A DNA stretch of 64,000 nt from Roseibium aquae (GCF_008711285.1 NZ_VXDC01000006.1:62001-126000), one strand, 5' to 3'; counted from the first letter of the stretch, positions 45,986-54,528 are shown. Notes: generated by a model from the letters alone, not told the origin. Program-made: numbers and translations.

Positions 45986-47034
45986 CGCCCGGAAACGGCA
46001 AGACCGCGCCGAGACGAAGCCCCGCCGGGACAAGGGTTGCGACAAGGAAGGGGAGCGCGCAGGTGGCGCGGCTGCTCGACACCGCCCAACGTGCCCTGCA
46101 GCCCGCGTCCGGCCAGCCAGACGCCGCCTCGTTCGACCGTCAGTTTACCGAAGAGCTGATGCGGATCGTACCGGAAACGGACATCATCGCCCTGCAGGCC
46201 TGCGCCCTGCGCCGCAAGACAGCCCTTTCTCATGCCCGCCAGGGAGCGCGCCGCCAATCCGCGCAGGTCTTTTCGGAAATCCGGCAGCTTCTGGCAGGAG
46301 CCCGGCTGGCGGCGCCCACCCAATTGACGATTTCATCGTTTCTCGCCTCCGCCGAAGCCTATCACCATTTCAAGTTCAACGAGCGCGGCGAAGACACGGC
46401 GAAGCTGATGCTGTCCCTGCGGCTGGACCGCGTCCTCCATGACCGCTACCGGCTCGAGTCCATCGATATTCATCGCCTGCAGACCGTGTCCAACTTTGCC
46501 CGGATGAAAAAGGCGGACGGCGACCTGCCGGGCGCCCTCCGCCTGCTCTGGCAGGGCATTTTGTATTGCAACGCGGACAGGTCTGCGTGGCCCTTTCCCG
46601 AACTGGCCCTGCGCCGGACGGGCGTCCGCGGATCCGCGGTCTGGACAACGATGGCGGGGCAGCTTCTGGGGGAATTCGCGCTCATCATCTCCGAAACCCA
46701 ATCAGGCCCCCGGCGCGGCGAGGTCATGGCCTGTCTCAAAAGCCTTTCGGCCGATGCGGGGGCACCGCTGCCCGAGGCCTGCCGCGCGGCGGTCAGCGCC
46801 AAACACGCCTTGTTGAGCGGAGACGAGACCGGGGTTCTCGCCGGAGCGGAACACGCCCTCAGCGCAGGTTTTCACGACAACCCGCTCGTTTGCCTCTTGC
46901 TGCTGAGGGATGCGCGGCAGGTCCTCGAGCAAACCAGTCCGCGCGATGCGAAGATCCTGGTCAAGCTGATGGATCAGGCCCGGGCCAGTTTCCAGAGGAT
47001 CCCGAAGCTTTTGCTGGAAGCGGCCCCCGCCTGA
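45982..47034 (+). CDS. Unrecognised helical protein coupled to the radical SAM enzyme
   Basis: 350 residues from a GTG that overlaps the maturase stop (GTGA). No known family. After a basic start (TAPRRSPAGTRVATRKGSAQ), it is nearly all helical with repeated leucine/alanine patterns (FSEIRQLLAGARLA, LMLSLRLDRVLHDRYRLESI, ADGDLPGALRLLWQGILYC, TMAGQLLGEFALIISE). This suggests an alpha-solenoid or TPR-like protein. No membrane span, protease or transporter motif. Coupling implies it works with the enzyme, perhaps as leader-binding partner, second-step enzyme or immunity factor. Confidence 0.6.
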   Translation: MTPGNGKTAPRRSPAGTRVATRKGSAQVARLLDTAQRALQPASGQPDAASFDRQFTEELMRIVPETDIIALQACALRRKTALSHARQGARRQSAQVFSEIRQLLAGARLAAPTQLTISSFLASAEAYHHFKFNERGEDTAKLMLSLRLDRVLHDRYRLESIDIHRLQTVSNFARMKKADGDLPGALRLLWQGILYCNADRSAWPFPELALRRTGVRGSAVWTTMAGQLLGEFALIISETQSGPRRGEVMACLKSLSADAGAPLPEACRAAVSAKHALLSGDETGVLAGAEHALSAGFHDNPLVCLLLLRDARQVLEQTSPRDAKILVKLMDQARASFQRIPKLLLEAAPA

Positions 47035-47117
47035 GCCATGCCGCGCGCCGAATAGTCTTGACCTCACCTTAACTCGAGGCCCCAAAGACCTGTGTCCCTG
47101 CCATCAGGAGACACGCG

Positions 47118-47534
47118 ATGATCCCCAAACAAGACGCCGCCGAATGGCTGAGAGCCTACGGGCAAGCCTGGATCGACGGCGACCCGACAGCCGTGGCCGC
47201 GCTTTTCGGAAGCGCTGCGGCGTATCACGAAACGCCGTTCGACCCACCCCTGAAAGGCACCGCCGCCATCCGGTCCTACTGGCAGGCCGGTGCCGCCGAA
47301 GCCCAGGCAGACGTGACCTTCGAAAGCGAGATCTGGAGCTTGTCGGGCAGTGTGGTGATCGCCGGATGGCGGGCCGCTTTCACCCGCATTCCCTCCGGCG
47401 CCCGCGTGGACCTCGACGGCGTCTTCCGGCTTGTGCTGAAAGAGGACAACGGCACCGTGCTCTGTACAGAGCTGCGGGAATGGTGGCACCGCAAGGAGCA
47501 CCCCCGTCTCCAACCCTTCCATGAGACGGCTTGA
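47118..47534 (+). CDS. NTF2/SnoaL-like protein
   Basis: 138 residues. Opens MIPKQDAAEWLRAYGQAWID with GDPTAVAALFGSAAAYHETP, then PPLKGTAAIRSYWQAGAAEA and IWSLSGSVVIAGWRAAFT. These are the cone-shaped NTF2-like fold elements of SnoaL and ketosteroid-isomerase-like proteins. Possible isomerase or ligand-binding protein; role unknown. 83 bp after the RiPP-locus protein in the same direction, with its own AGGAGA ribosome site, so it may or may not belong to that operon. Confidence 0.78.
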   Translation: MIPKQDAAEWLRAYGQAWIDGDPTAVAALFGSAAAYHETPFDPPLKGTAAIRSYWQAGAAEAQADVTFESEIWSLSGSVVIAGWRAAFTRIPSGARVDLDGVFRLVLKEDNGTVLCTELREWWHRKEHPRLQPFHETA

Positions 47535-47925
47535 ACCTAGCCTGCACCATCTGGGGTCACATGTGCGGTTTTTAAGATGCCAGCCGGGCGGATCACTCGG
47601 TGTGCAGCGGTCGGGCACCGTTACCGGCGTCAGCTTGACGTGTCACCGCAAGGGCAGCGGGCAATGGCACAGGGCTGTCCGCCCCAAGGCGTATGGACGT
47701 CTTTTTCACCGACTGCGACCGGTTGCGCGCAACCAACTAAATGTATTCAATCGGAGTTTTATGTATTCTTATGTATACACACCATATTCTTATATCACAT
47801 CTTTGCGTAAATCAAAGTTTACACCATGTCATTTTGACGCACATTCACGATAACGAAAACCAGAATGACCGCGTATCCGTAAATCATCCAAATAAAAATA
47901 CTTGGGGGAAAAGTAACTCTGAAAC
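47535..47925. other. AT-rich intergenic region upstream of a small ORF
   Basis: The first half holds GC-rich sequence without a gene. From about 47740 to 47925 the DNA becomes strongly AT-rich (repeats of TATGTAT and TTCTTATAT) with several stop codons in all frames. It may contain the promoter for the small gene that follows. Confidence 0.45.
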
Positions 47926-48045
47926 ATGGATACACACATGGCTGAACTTGCATTCCCGCTGCTGAACACGGTTATTCTGAGTGCCCCGCTTGCCTATTTG
48001 TACGCCGATCAGGCGTTCAACAGGGGTAGCAAATCCGGCAAGTAA
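47926..48045 (+). CDS. Possible 39-residue small membrane protein
   Basis: ATG-started frame of 39 codons: MDTHMAELAFPLLNTVILSA then PLAYLYADQAFNRGSKSGK. One hydrophobic helix (about 7-25) and a basic end suggest a single-pass small membrane protein. GGGGGAAAAG lies about 15 bp upstream, rather far for a ribosome site. It ends 7 bp before a strong hairpin, which supports transcription of a short unit here. No homologue is recognised. Confidence 0.4.
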   Translation: MDTHMAELAFPLLNTVILSAPLAYLYADQAFNRGSKSGK

Positions 48046-48052
48046 CAACCTG

Positions 48053-48075
48053 CGCCCGGCAGCCAATGCCGGGCG
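48053..48075 (+). terminator. Hairpin after the small ORF
   Basis: CGCCCGGCA (48053-48061) and TGCCGGGCG (48067-48075) form a perfect 9-bp stem with a 5-base loop. Only a weak T-run follows (TTGTC). It lies between convergent genes and may terminate both. Confidence 0.5.
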
Positions 48076-48098
48076 TTGTCAATGGTTTACGCAGAGGA

Positions 48099-49103
48099 TC
48101 ACACCTTCTCGAAAAGCGCCCTGAGAGCCGGATGGATGACCGGGCTTTCCTCGCTGATGAAACGCAACAGCGCCTTTTCATTGTCATGCAGCACGCCGTC
48201 GCGGCCAATGCGCTCGACCAGCCATTCGGCCTCCGTTTCGGTGACGACTTCATTGACGGCAATTTCGGCTTCCATGGCTGCGCCGCGCGCGGCCGCCGCA
48301 TCCGGCTCATCCTCGCGATATGCATCGCGAATGCCGGCCAGCCCCCCGCCGAACATCGCACGGAAGAACCCTTTCATGCCCCCATCGAAGCCACCTTCAC
48401 CGGCCAGCCAGTCCTCCCGGGCCAGCGCAACCTCCCGCGGCGGCGGGGTGAAACCTGACAGGGCCATCACATGGTTGGCGATCGCCTTTGCGAACAACTC
48501 CGACCAGGCCGGTGCGTTGCGGGCCTGCGACGTGGCTTCGTTGATATCGAACAGAACTTCCGCCTCGGGACGCGAGATCGCGATACTGCCGCACCCTGCC
48601 CCGGCATAGAGCAGACGGCGAAGCAGTTCCACCTCTCCATCCAAGATCACGCCGGGCTCAAGATCGTGACCGCCACGGGTTGCACCTGTTCCGCTGATGA
48701 CCGAGTCCTTCACGATCCGCAACGCGAAGACCTCAAGGGCTCGCGGAGCCTGGCGGGCCTTTTCCAGGACATGGATGACAGCATCGAGTTCGGTGCGGGT
48801 GCACACGCGCCCGTCATGAGAGACGGCCCGGATCAGCCAAGCGGCCAAATCCTCGGTGATGTAGCCGGCCGGGTGCACCTGGTGGACCAGCAGATCCGCC
48901 ATCGCTTCGGGAAACAGCTCGTGCCAGGCGGAGTCGGCATCCGAGACCTGCTCGTTCAACCGGAACAGCCCGGCCGCTTCCGCAAGGCTGACAGCACCAT
49001 CGCCGCCGTAAATCGCCTGCCGCAGCCGGCGCACATCCTCGCTGGCGACCTTGCCCCTTGCTGCGATCTCATCAATCAGCGTGCTCAGCGCGTGTTCCGG
49101 CAT
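48099..49103 (-). CDS. Conserved hypothetical protein with duplicated helical halves
   Basis: 334 residues from ATG at 49103, with GGAGG about 10 bp upstream; the frame opens further upstream without family signs. MPEHALSTLIDEIAARGKVA, then SEDVRRLRQAIYGGDGAVSL. Two similar segments exist: an AEAAGLFRLNEQV...WHELFPEAMADLLV half and an AEVLFDINEAT...WSELFAKAIANHVM half. This suggests an internal repeat of an all-helical domain. I recall such proteins as uncharacterised in Hyphomicrobiales. No membrane span and no enzyme motif. Confidence 0.65.
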   Translation of the reverse strand: MPEHALSTLIDEIAARGKVASEDVRRLRQAIYGGDGAVSLAEAAGLFRLNEQVSDADSAWHELFPEAMADLLVHQVHPAGYITEDLAAWLIRAVSHDGRVCTRTELDAVIHVLEKARQAPRALEVFALRIVKDSVISGTGATRGGHDLEPGVILDGEVELLRRLLYAGAGCGSIAISRPEAEVLFDINEATSQARNAPAWSELFAKAIANHVMALSGFTPPPREVALAREDWLAGEGGFDGGMKGFFRAMFGGGLAGIRDAYREDEPDAAAARGAAMEAEIAVNEVVTETEAEWLVERIGRDGVLHDNEKALLRFISEESPVIHPALRALFEKV

Positions 49104-49318
49104 TGCCCATACTCCTCCCTGCCACTCGGCGGTATCCTGCAAGGAGGAGGTGAAAATTACGATAATCCGGCGCTTCGATCTCCCGGACAGCGCCTTTACG
49201 GTCCGCAGCAGAGCAGTGGGAGGGCGCACAGAACGGCCCGGCGCCGGTCAGCCCGGCTCTTCCGGACGGGACCGGAGAGCACCGGGCGGACCGGGCGCCC
49301 AGGAAACCGCTGGCCGGC

Positions 49319-50278
49319 TTAGCCGCGCTGACCGCCCTGCTTGCCGTGATGGCGGCCGTTCTTGCCGCCCTTGAAATCCGCTCGGGTCACGACACCATCG
49401 CCGTTGCTGTCGAGCCGGCTCATCATGCGCGCTGCTTGGGTGGAGCGCTCCTCCGGGGAGATCGCCAGATCTCCATTTTCATCCAGACGCTGGAACATCG
49501 CCACCACCCGGCTGTCGTTGATCGCCAACCAGGCCGGTGCAAAGTCCTCCAGCGCAAAGGAACCCGAGCCATTGGCATCGGCGGCCGCGAACAGCTCGCC
49601 GCGCACGGCGTCGAATTCTTCGCGGGTGACACGCCCATCGCCATTCTGGTCGAGTAATTCGACCATCATCCGCATCGGGCCGGCTCGACGGCCGTCATCC
49701 CCGAAGCGGCTGCCGCCATTGCCGCGGTCTCCGGTTTCGGCCCTGCGTCCCTCGCCCATACGTTGACCTTGGCCCAGGCCTTGACCTTGGCCCTTGCCTT
49801 CATCCGGGCCCTGGCCCGGCTTCATGGCCCCCTGCCCCCGGCGCTCGAAGCGGGCGAACATCCGGTCGGACACTCTGTCATATTCGGCCCTTGTCACGGT
49901 ACCGTCGCCATCACGGTCCAGTCTCTGAAAAGCCCGGATCCTGGCATCGGCGCTTTGTTCCAGGAACCCCGCCTTCATCTCGTCAAGGCTCAGGCTGCCG
50001 TTCCCATCCGTATCCGCCCCGGCGAAGTTGGCGGCGGACGCCTCTTCGATTTCCGCGGAACTGATCGAACCGTCGGCGTTGACATCAAAGCGGTCGAACA
50101 GACGCTGCATGTGCCGGTCCCCGCCGGGACCGCCACGCATCATCCGGTGCTGGCCCGGGCCTCCGCCCTCTTGCCACCCCGCGCGGTCGCCGGCATGGGC
50201 GGACACGCCGCCCAGGATGCCTGTCCCCGCAAGGCTCAGGGCGACAACGGCAAGCGAAACAGTCGCAAGTTTGTTCAT
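49319..50278 (-). CDS. Secreted EF-hand calcium-binding protein
   Basis: 319 residues; AAGGAGA before ATG. Signal peptide about 1-29 (ending SAHA). Seven EF-hand-like loops are seen: DVNADGSISSAE, DTDGNGSLSLDE, DRDGDGTVTRAE, DQNGDGRVTREE, DANGSGSFALED, DENGDLAISPEE and DSNGDGVVTRAD. A glycine/glutamine-rich linker (about 150-190) divides them into groups of three and four. Probably a periplasmic calcium buffer or sensor. It faces away from the two-component pair to its right, with 240 bp between. Confidence 0.85.
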   Translation of the reverse strand: MNKLATVSLAVVALSLAGTGILGGVSAHAGDRAGWQEGGGPGQHRMMRGGPGGDRHMQRLFDRFDVNADGSISSAEIEEASAANFAGADTDGNGSLSLDEMKAGFLEQSADARIRAFQRLDRDGDGTVTRAEYDRVSDRMFARFERRGQGAMKPGQGPDEGKGQGQGLGQGQRMGEGRRAETGDRGNGGSRFGDDGRRAGPMRMMVELLDQNGDGRVTREEFDAVRGELFAAADANGSGSFALEDFAPAWLAINDSRVVAMFQRLDENGDLAISPEERSTQAARMMSRLDSNGDGVVTRADFKGGKNGRHHGKQGGQRG

Positions 50279-50521
50279 CTTGGCTCTCCTTCTTCACAAT
50301 GCGGCGGACATGCCGCTGTGGGATGAGCTCAATGTGGGCGCGACCTGTCGCATTTTTGTGCCGGCGGGAGCGTGCAGTTGTCGCCGTTTGTCCGGATCGG
50401 GCCATCTGATACATCTTGTTACAACTTGGCCTGGCGGATCATGATGAATGGCAATGAAATCGGGCGGGATCCCGCTTAAACCCGCAACAGAAAGCCGGTG
50501 GACACCAGTCGGAGCGCATTC

Positions 50522-51250
50522 GTGAATACCCCGAGCCCGCATATCCTCGTCGTCGACGACCATCGCGACATCCGCGAGACGCTCGCGCGCTACCTCGTCA
50601 AGAACGGCCTTCGGGCCAGCACGGCGGACAGCGCCGCGCAGGCCCGCAAGGCGCTGAAAGCTGCCGCTGTGGATCTGGTCGTTCTGGACATCATGATGCC
50701 CGGCGAAGACGGGCTGTCGCTGTGCCGCCATCTGGTGGAGACCAGCTCGCAGCCCGTCATCCTTCTGACCGCCATGGCAGACGACACGGACCGGGTGATC
50801 GGGCTGGAAATCGGCGCGGATGACTATGTCACCAAGCCGTTCAACCCACGTGAGTTGCTGGCCCGGATCCGTGCGGTCCTGAGGCGGACGACCCAAGGTG
50901 CGCGGGACCGGGATCCGGTCGAGCACGAGGAGCTCCACTTCGAAGGCTGGCGGGTTGATATCACCAAACGGGAGCTGTTTGCCCCCAATGGCCGGAGCGT
51001 GCCGCTGTCGAGCGGCGAGTTCCAGTTGCTCCGCGCCTTCCTCAAGCGGCCGAACATGGTCCTAAACCGGGATCAGTTGATGGACCTGACCTCCGGCCGC
51101 ACGCCCGGCGTGTTCGACCGGTCTATCGACAATCAGGTCTCGCGCCTGCGCCGCAAGATCGAAACCGATCCGAGGGACCCGAGGCTGATCAAGACCGTCT
51201 GGGGCGGCGGCTATATGTTCACCGCGCCGGTTCGGGACAAACCGTCATGA
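50522..51250 (+). CDS. OmpR-family response regulator
   Basis: 242 residues from GTG with GGAG 8 bp upstream. Receiver domain about 9-125: acidic residues D12/D13, phospho-acceptor D56 in VLDIMMPG, LLTAMADDTD, lysine in VTKPFNPREL. Winged-helix OmpR/PhoB DNA-binding domain about 145-238 with LSSGEFQLLRAFLKRPNMVL and VSRLRRKIETDPRDPRLIKT. It overlaps the kinase by 4 bp. The pair may sense a signal relevant to the neighbouring calcium-binding protein; no evidence beyond proximity. Confidence 0.92.
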   Translation: MNTPSPHILVVDDHRDIRETLARYLVKNGLRASTADSAAQARKALKAAAVDLVVLDIMMPGEDGLSLCRHLVETSSQPVILLTAMADDTDRVIGLEIGADDYVTKPFNPRELLARIRAVLRRTTQGARDRDPVEHEELHFEGWRVDITKRELFAPNGRSVPLSSGEFQLLRAFLKRPNMVLNRDQLMDLTSGRTPGVFDRSIDNQVSRLRRKIETDPRDPRLIKTVWGGGYMFTAPVRDKPS

Positions 51251-52641
51251 TACGTCTCCCGAAACCCGGCCTTTGGCCCCGCAGTTTCGCCGGCCAGCTT
51301 ATTCTCCTGCTGCTTCTGGCCCTTTTTCTGACCCAGGCGTTCAGCCTGTGGCTGTTTCACGATGCCCGGCGCGTGGCACTGATCGAGGTGGCGCGCGACA
51401 ACATCCTCATGCGCACCGTGTCCATGGCCAAGTTGCTGGAAGACACGCCAACGGCCATGCACTCCCGCATTCTGGAAGCCTCGACCAGCCGCTTCGCCAG
51501 CTTTTGGGTGGCGGATGAACCGATTGCCCTTCAGACGGGCAGCAGCGCCTCCGAGCAGCGCCTGCGATCCATCATGTCAAACCGGTTCGACCCACCGCGG
51601 GACGTCCGGCTCGATCTCGAAGAGCCGCGCCGGTTCGGAACAGACCGGAAAGACACATCACCCGAAGCCGCGGACCGGCGCAAACGGCCGGAAAGCCGGA
51701 TCGGCCGGCGGGACGATCTCTCGGTCTCCATTCCGTTGCAGGACGGCCGGTATCTGAATGTCGCGACCAGCTACCGCCCTCCCCCGCAGGCCTTCGTTCC
51801 GCTGATCGTGCAATTGCTCTTGATGGCGCTTGCCACGATCCTGATCGTCGCGTTCGCCGTGCGCCGGATGGCCCGGCCGTTGCGCGATCTGGCGCGCGCC
51901 GCCGACAAGCTCGGACGGGGGGAAGACCTGGCTCCCCTACCTCAGCGGGGTCCCAGCGAGGTCCGGAGCGTCACGTTGGCCTTCAACGACATGCAGGATC
52001 GATTGACCCGTTTCGTCAAGGACCGGACCCGCATGCTGGCCGCGATCAGCCACGATCTGCGCACGCCAATCACTTCGCTGCGCATCCGGGCGGAGTTCAT
52101 AGAAGACGAGGAAAACCGGGAAAAGATCATTCAGACCCTGGAGGAAATGTCGGCGATGGCCGAGGCGACCCTGGCATTCGCCCGCGATGAGGCGGCGCTG
52201 GAACGGGGGGAACCGGTGGATTTGCTCACCCTCCTGCGCGACCTCACGGACGAGCAGGAGGACCTGGGCACCCACGTTGCGCTCAACCCGGCGCCCTCCG
52301 TCCTGGTTCCCTGCCGCCCGGTTGCCCTCAAGAGGGCCCTTCGCAACCTGATCGACAACGGCGCGCGTTACGGCGAGGCGGTCACGCTCACCCTGGCCAC
52401 GGAAGGCCGGGATGCGGTCATCCGTGTCCAGGACGAAGGGCCGGGCATTCCCGAAGAAAGGCTCGGCGAGGTGTTCGAGCCCTTTGTCCGGCTGGAGGCA
52501 TCCCGAAGCCTGGAAACCGGCGGCATCGGGCTCGGACTGGCGATCGCCCGGTCCATCATCCATGCGCATGGCGGAACGATATCACTGTCCAACCGATCCG
52601 AAGGCGGGCTGACCGCGGAGGTCCGGCTGCCGCTGGCCTGA
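51247..52641 (+). CDS. EnvZ-type sensor histidine kinase
   Basis: 464 residues starting at the ATGA overlap with the regulator stop. TM about 18-37, a periplasmic region of about 140 residues rich in charged and proline residues, TM about 180-200, HAMP about 200-255, HisKA with phospho-histidine H269 in ISHDLRTP, and HATPase_c with N box (LIDNGARYG), G1 (EGPGIPEERLGEVFEPFVRL) and G2 (GGIGLGLAI). Standard membrane kinase. Its signal is unknown. Confidence 0.92.
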   Translation: MIRLPKPGLWPRSFAGQLILLLLLALFLTQAFSLWLFHDARRVALIEVARDNILMRTVSMAKLLEDTPTAMHSRILEASTSRFASFWVADEPIALQTGSSASEQRLRSIMSNRFDPPRDVRLDLEEPRRFGTDRKDTSPEAADRRKRPESRIGRRDDLSVSIPLQDGRYLNVATSYRPPPQAFVPLIVQLLLMALATILIVAFAVRRMARPLRDLARAADKLGRGEDLAPLPQRGPSEVRSVTLAFNDMQDRLTRFVKDRTRMLAAISHDLRTPITSLRIRAEFIEDEENREKIIQTLEEMSAMAEATLAFARDEAALERGEPVDLLTLLRDLTDEQEDLGTHVALNPAPSVLVPCRPVALKRALRNLIDNGARYGEAVTLTLATEGRDAVIRVQDEGPGIPEERLGEVFEPFVRLEASRSLETGGIGLGLAIARSIIHAHGGTISLSNRSEGGLTAEVRLPLA

Positions 52642-52661
52642 CCGCGGTTCGTCCAAGCCGG

Positions 52662-53060
52662 TCAAGCGCCGGAATATTGCGCGTCGCTGACCGGCTCGAG
52701 CCAGTCCGCGGCCGACCCGTTTTCCTGTTCCTGGATCGCCAGATGAACCATCGACGTCTCCGGGGCGGCGCCATGCCAGTGTTTCACATGGGGCGGGATC
52801 CAGACGCTGTCGCCGGGCCGGATCTCCTGAACGGGTTCGCCATCGACCTGAATGCGGCCGACGCCGGACAGGACGTGGAGCGTCTGCCCCAGCGGATGGG
52901 TATGCCAATTGGTGCGCGCGCCCGGTTCAAACGCAACCCGGATCGCCATGACCCGGGCCGGCTCGGGCGCGTTGACAATCGGGTCCTGCCAGACCGTACC
53001 GGTGAAATAGTGCGGATTGGCGCGCATGGTGGGACGCTCGCCGGCCTTGAAAATCTGCAT
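52662..53060 (-). CDS. Cupin-domain protein
   Basis: 132 residues. The cupin metal motif is NWHTHPLGQTLHVLSG, and the second motif is PHVKHWHGAAPETSMVHLAI. Opens MQIFKAGERPTMRANPHYFT. This length and pattern are common in small manganese cupins related to (R)-selective hydroxynitrile lyases and quinone/aldehyde-detoxifying proteins. It forms a minus-strand cluster with ABM and NIPSNAP genes, suggesting a stress or detoxification role. Confidence 0.82.
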   Translation of the reverse strand: MQIFKAGERPTMRANPHYFTGTVWQDPIVNAPEPARVMAIRVAFEPGARTNWHTHPLGQTLHVLSGVGRIQVDGEPVQEIRPGDSVWIPPHVKHWHGAAPETSMVHLAIQEQENGSAADWLEPVSDAQYSGA

Positions 53061-53069
53061 GAGAACCTC

Positions 53070-53417
53070 CTATCCGCCATGTTCGGCAAGACTGTCGGCC
53101 GGAGCCTCGGCCCGGTCGAACATGCCATAGTCCCGCATCACGCTCACGACGCGAAGGCGATAGTCCTTGAAATAGTGGTTCCGCCCCGCTTTCTGGGCCT
53201 TGCGGTGCTGCGAAAGCTGACGCCAGGCATCGAGTGCCGCCTCATCCCGGAAGAACGAAATGGAAAGCAGCTTGTCCGGATTGGTCAGGCTCTGGAAGCG
53301 TTCGACGGAGATGAACCCGTCGATCCGCTCGACCAGCGGACGCATCTCCGCCGCCATATCGAGATAGGCCTGATTTTTGTCAGGATGGGGTTCGACCTCG
53401 AAAATGACGGCGATCAT
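53070..53417 (-). CDS. ABM-domain protein (antibiotic biosynthesis monooxygenase fold)
   Basis: 115 residues from ATG, 9 bp after GGGGAG; a TTG three codons earlier is possible. MIAVIFEVEPHPDKNQAYLD, then MAAEMRPLVERIDGFISVER and LSISFFRDEAALDAWRQLSQ. Dimeric alpha-beta barrel of the ABM family, involved in quinone oxidation, haem degradation or stress; function unknown here. Tightly spaced with the NIPSNAP gene (5 bp). Confidence 0.8.
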   Translation of the reverse strand: MIAVIFEVEPHPDKNQAYLDMAAEMRPLVERIDGFISVERFQSLTNPDKLLSISFFRDEAALDAWRQLSQHRKAQKAGRNHYFKDYRLRVVSVMRDYGMFDRAEAPADSLAEHGG

Positions 53418-53422
53418 GCGGT

Positions 53423-53740
53423 TCAACTCCCCTCACCTTTTGATGCCAGCTTCAGAAATGTTCGATCCTCCCGCAAGAGGAATTTTTCCTTTTGCGCGAA
53501 GAGATAGTTTTCTCTGCCAAGCGGATCATTCGTCAGGCGCTGGCGATAGGCTTCGTACTCGGCAAGGCTTTCGATGTTGTAGACGCCATAGGCAAGTGTG
53601 CTGGAGCCTTCGTGCGGCGCGTAGTAGCCGATCAGGTCGGCTCCGCAGCGCGGGATGGCGACACCCCAGTTGCGCGCATATTCCTCAAAAGCGGCCTTCT
53701 TAGTTGGGTCAATATGATAGCGAATAAAACAAGTGATCAT
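53423..53740 (-). CDS. NIPSNAP-family protein
   Basis: 105 residues from ATG with AGGAG 8 bp upstream. [20 protein letters not shown], then [20 protein letters not shown] and [20 protein letters not shown]. These are the NIPSNAP signature, a dimeric alpha-beta barrel often next to ABM proteins. Divergent from the ArsR-like regulator, with a 76-bp gap carrying an inverted repeat, so that regulator probably controls this cluster. Confidence 0.82.
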   Translation of the reverse strand: MITCFIRYHIDPTKKAAFEEYARNWGVAIPRCGADLIGYYAPHEGSSTLAYGVYNIESLAEYEAYRQRLTNDPLGRENYLFAQKEKFLLREDRTFLKLASKGEGS

Positions 53741-53796
53741 TGCGTGCACTCCTGTGGTTGGTGTGCCCGGCTTGTGCCATGTTGCCGAACGCAAAT

Positions 53797-53814
53797 GCTT
53801 CGACTAGGAACGAA
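53797..53814. promoter_or_regulatory. Candidate operator of the ArsR-like regulator
   Basis: CTTCG, 8 bp, CGAAG is a perfect inverted repeat directly before the ATG of the ArsR-like gene and within the divergent gap to the NIPSNAP cluster. Position fits self-repression and control of the cluster. Confidence 0.35.
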
Positions 53815-53816
53815 GT

Positions 53817-54506
53817 ATGAAAGAAGGACCGGATATTGCCCAGATTGGCGCGCTGATTGGCGATCCTGCACGGGCCAACATGCTGACCGCATTGATGAGC
53901 GGCAAGGCTTTGACCGTTTCCGAGCTTGCGCAAGAAGCAGGTGTTGGCCTTTCAACCGCCAGCTCTCACCTGACAAAGTTGCAGGATGGAGGCTTGCTGA
54001 GCCAAGCCAAACAGGGGCGACACCGATACTTCACCTTGGCGGGACCGGAAGTGGGCGAGGTTCTGGAAGCGTTGATGGGCCTTGCCGCGCATCAGGGCCA
54101 TTTGCGAACACGCACCGGGCCGAAAGACCCAGCCTTGCGAGCGGCCCGCGTCTGCTACGACCATCTCGCTGGTGACATGGCGGTTCGCATATTCGACAGC
54201 CTGTCACAGCGAGACTTTCTTTCCCTTGACACTCACACAAGCAGTCTAGCGCTCACTCACGAAGGCGAAAATTTTGTCGAGAAGCTAGGGATTGACCTTG
54301 AACCGCTCAAGAAGGGCCGACGCCCGGTTTGCCGCTCCTGTCTGGATTGGAGTGAGCGCCGAAATCACTTGGCTGGAGCGCTCGGCGCAGCCCTCCTGAC
54401 CCGTTTTCAGGACCTCGGCTGGGCCCGGCGAGAAAAAGCGAGCCGAATCGTTCAAATCTCGCCTGCCGGACAGCAAGAGCTTTTGAAGGTCTTTCCCGTC
54501 GCCTGA
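53817..54506 (+). CDS. ArsR-family winged-helix regulator with C-terminal domain
   Basis: 229 residues. The N-terminal domain (10-90) is an ArsR winged helix: IGDPARANMLTALMSGKALT, then VSELAQEAGVGLSTASSHLT, KLQDGGLLSQAKQGRHRYFT. The C-terminal part (100-229) has a conserved CYDHLAGDMAVRIFDSL and KKGRRPVCRSCLDWSERRNH, with a CxxC-like pair that may bind metal or sense redox. Divergent from the NIPSNAP-ABM-cupin cluster, which it likely represses. Confidence 0.82.
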   Translation: MKEGPDIAQIGALIGDPARANMLTALMSGKALTVSELAQEAGVGLSTASSHLTKLQDGGLLSQAKQGRHRYFTLAGPEVGEVLEALMGLAAHQGHLRTRTGPKDPALRAARVCYDHLAGDMAVRIFDSLSQRDFLSLDTHTSSLALTHEGENFVEKLGIDLEPLKKGRRPVCRSCLDWSERRNHLAGALGAALLTRFQDLGWARREKASRIVQISPAGQQELLKVFPVA

Positions 54507-54528
54507 CAAAGACGTTCCCACCCCAAAA

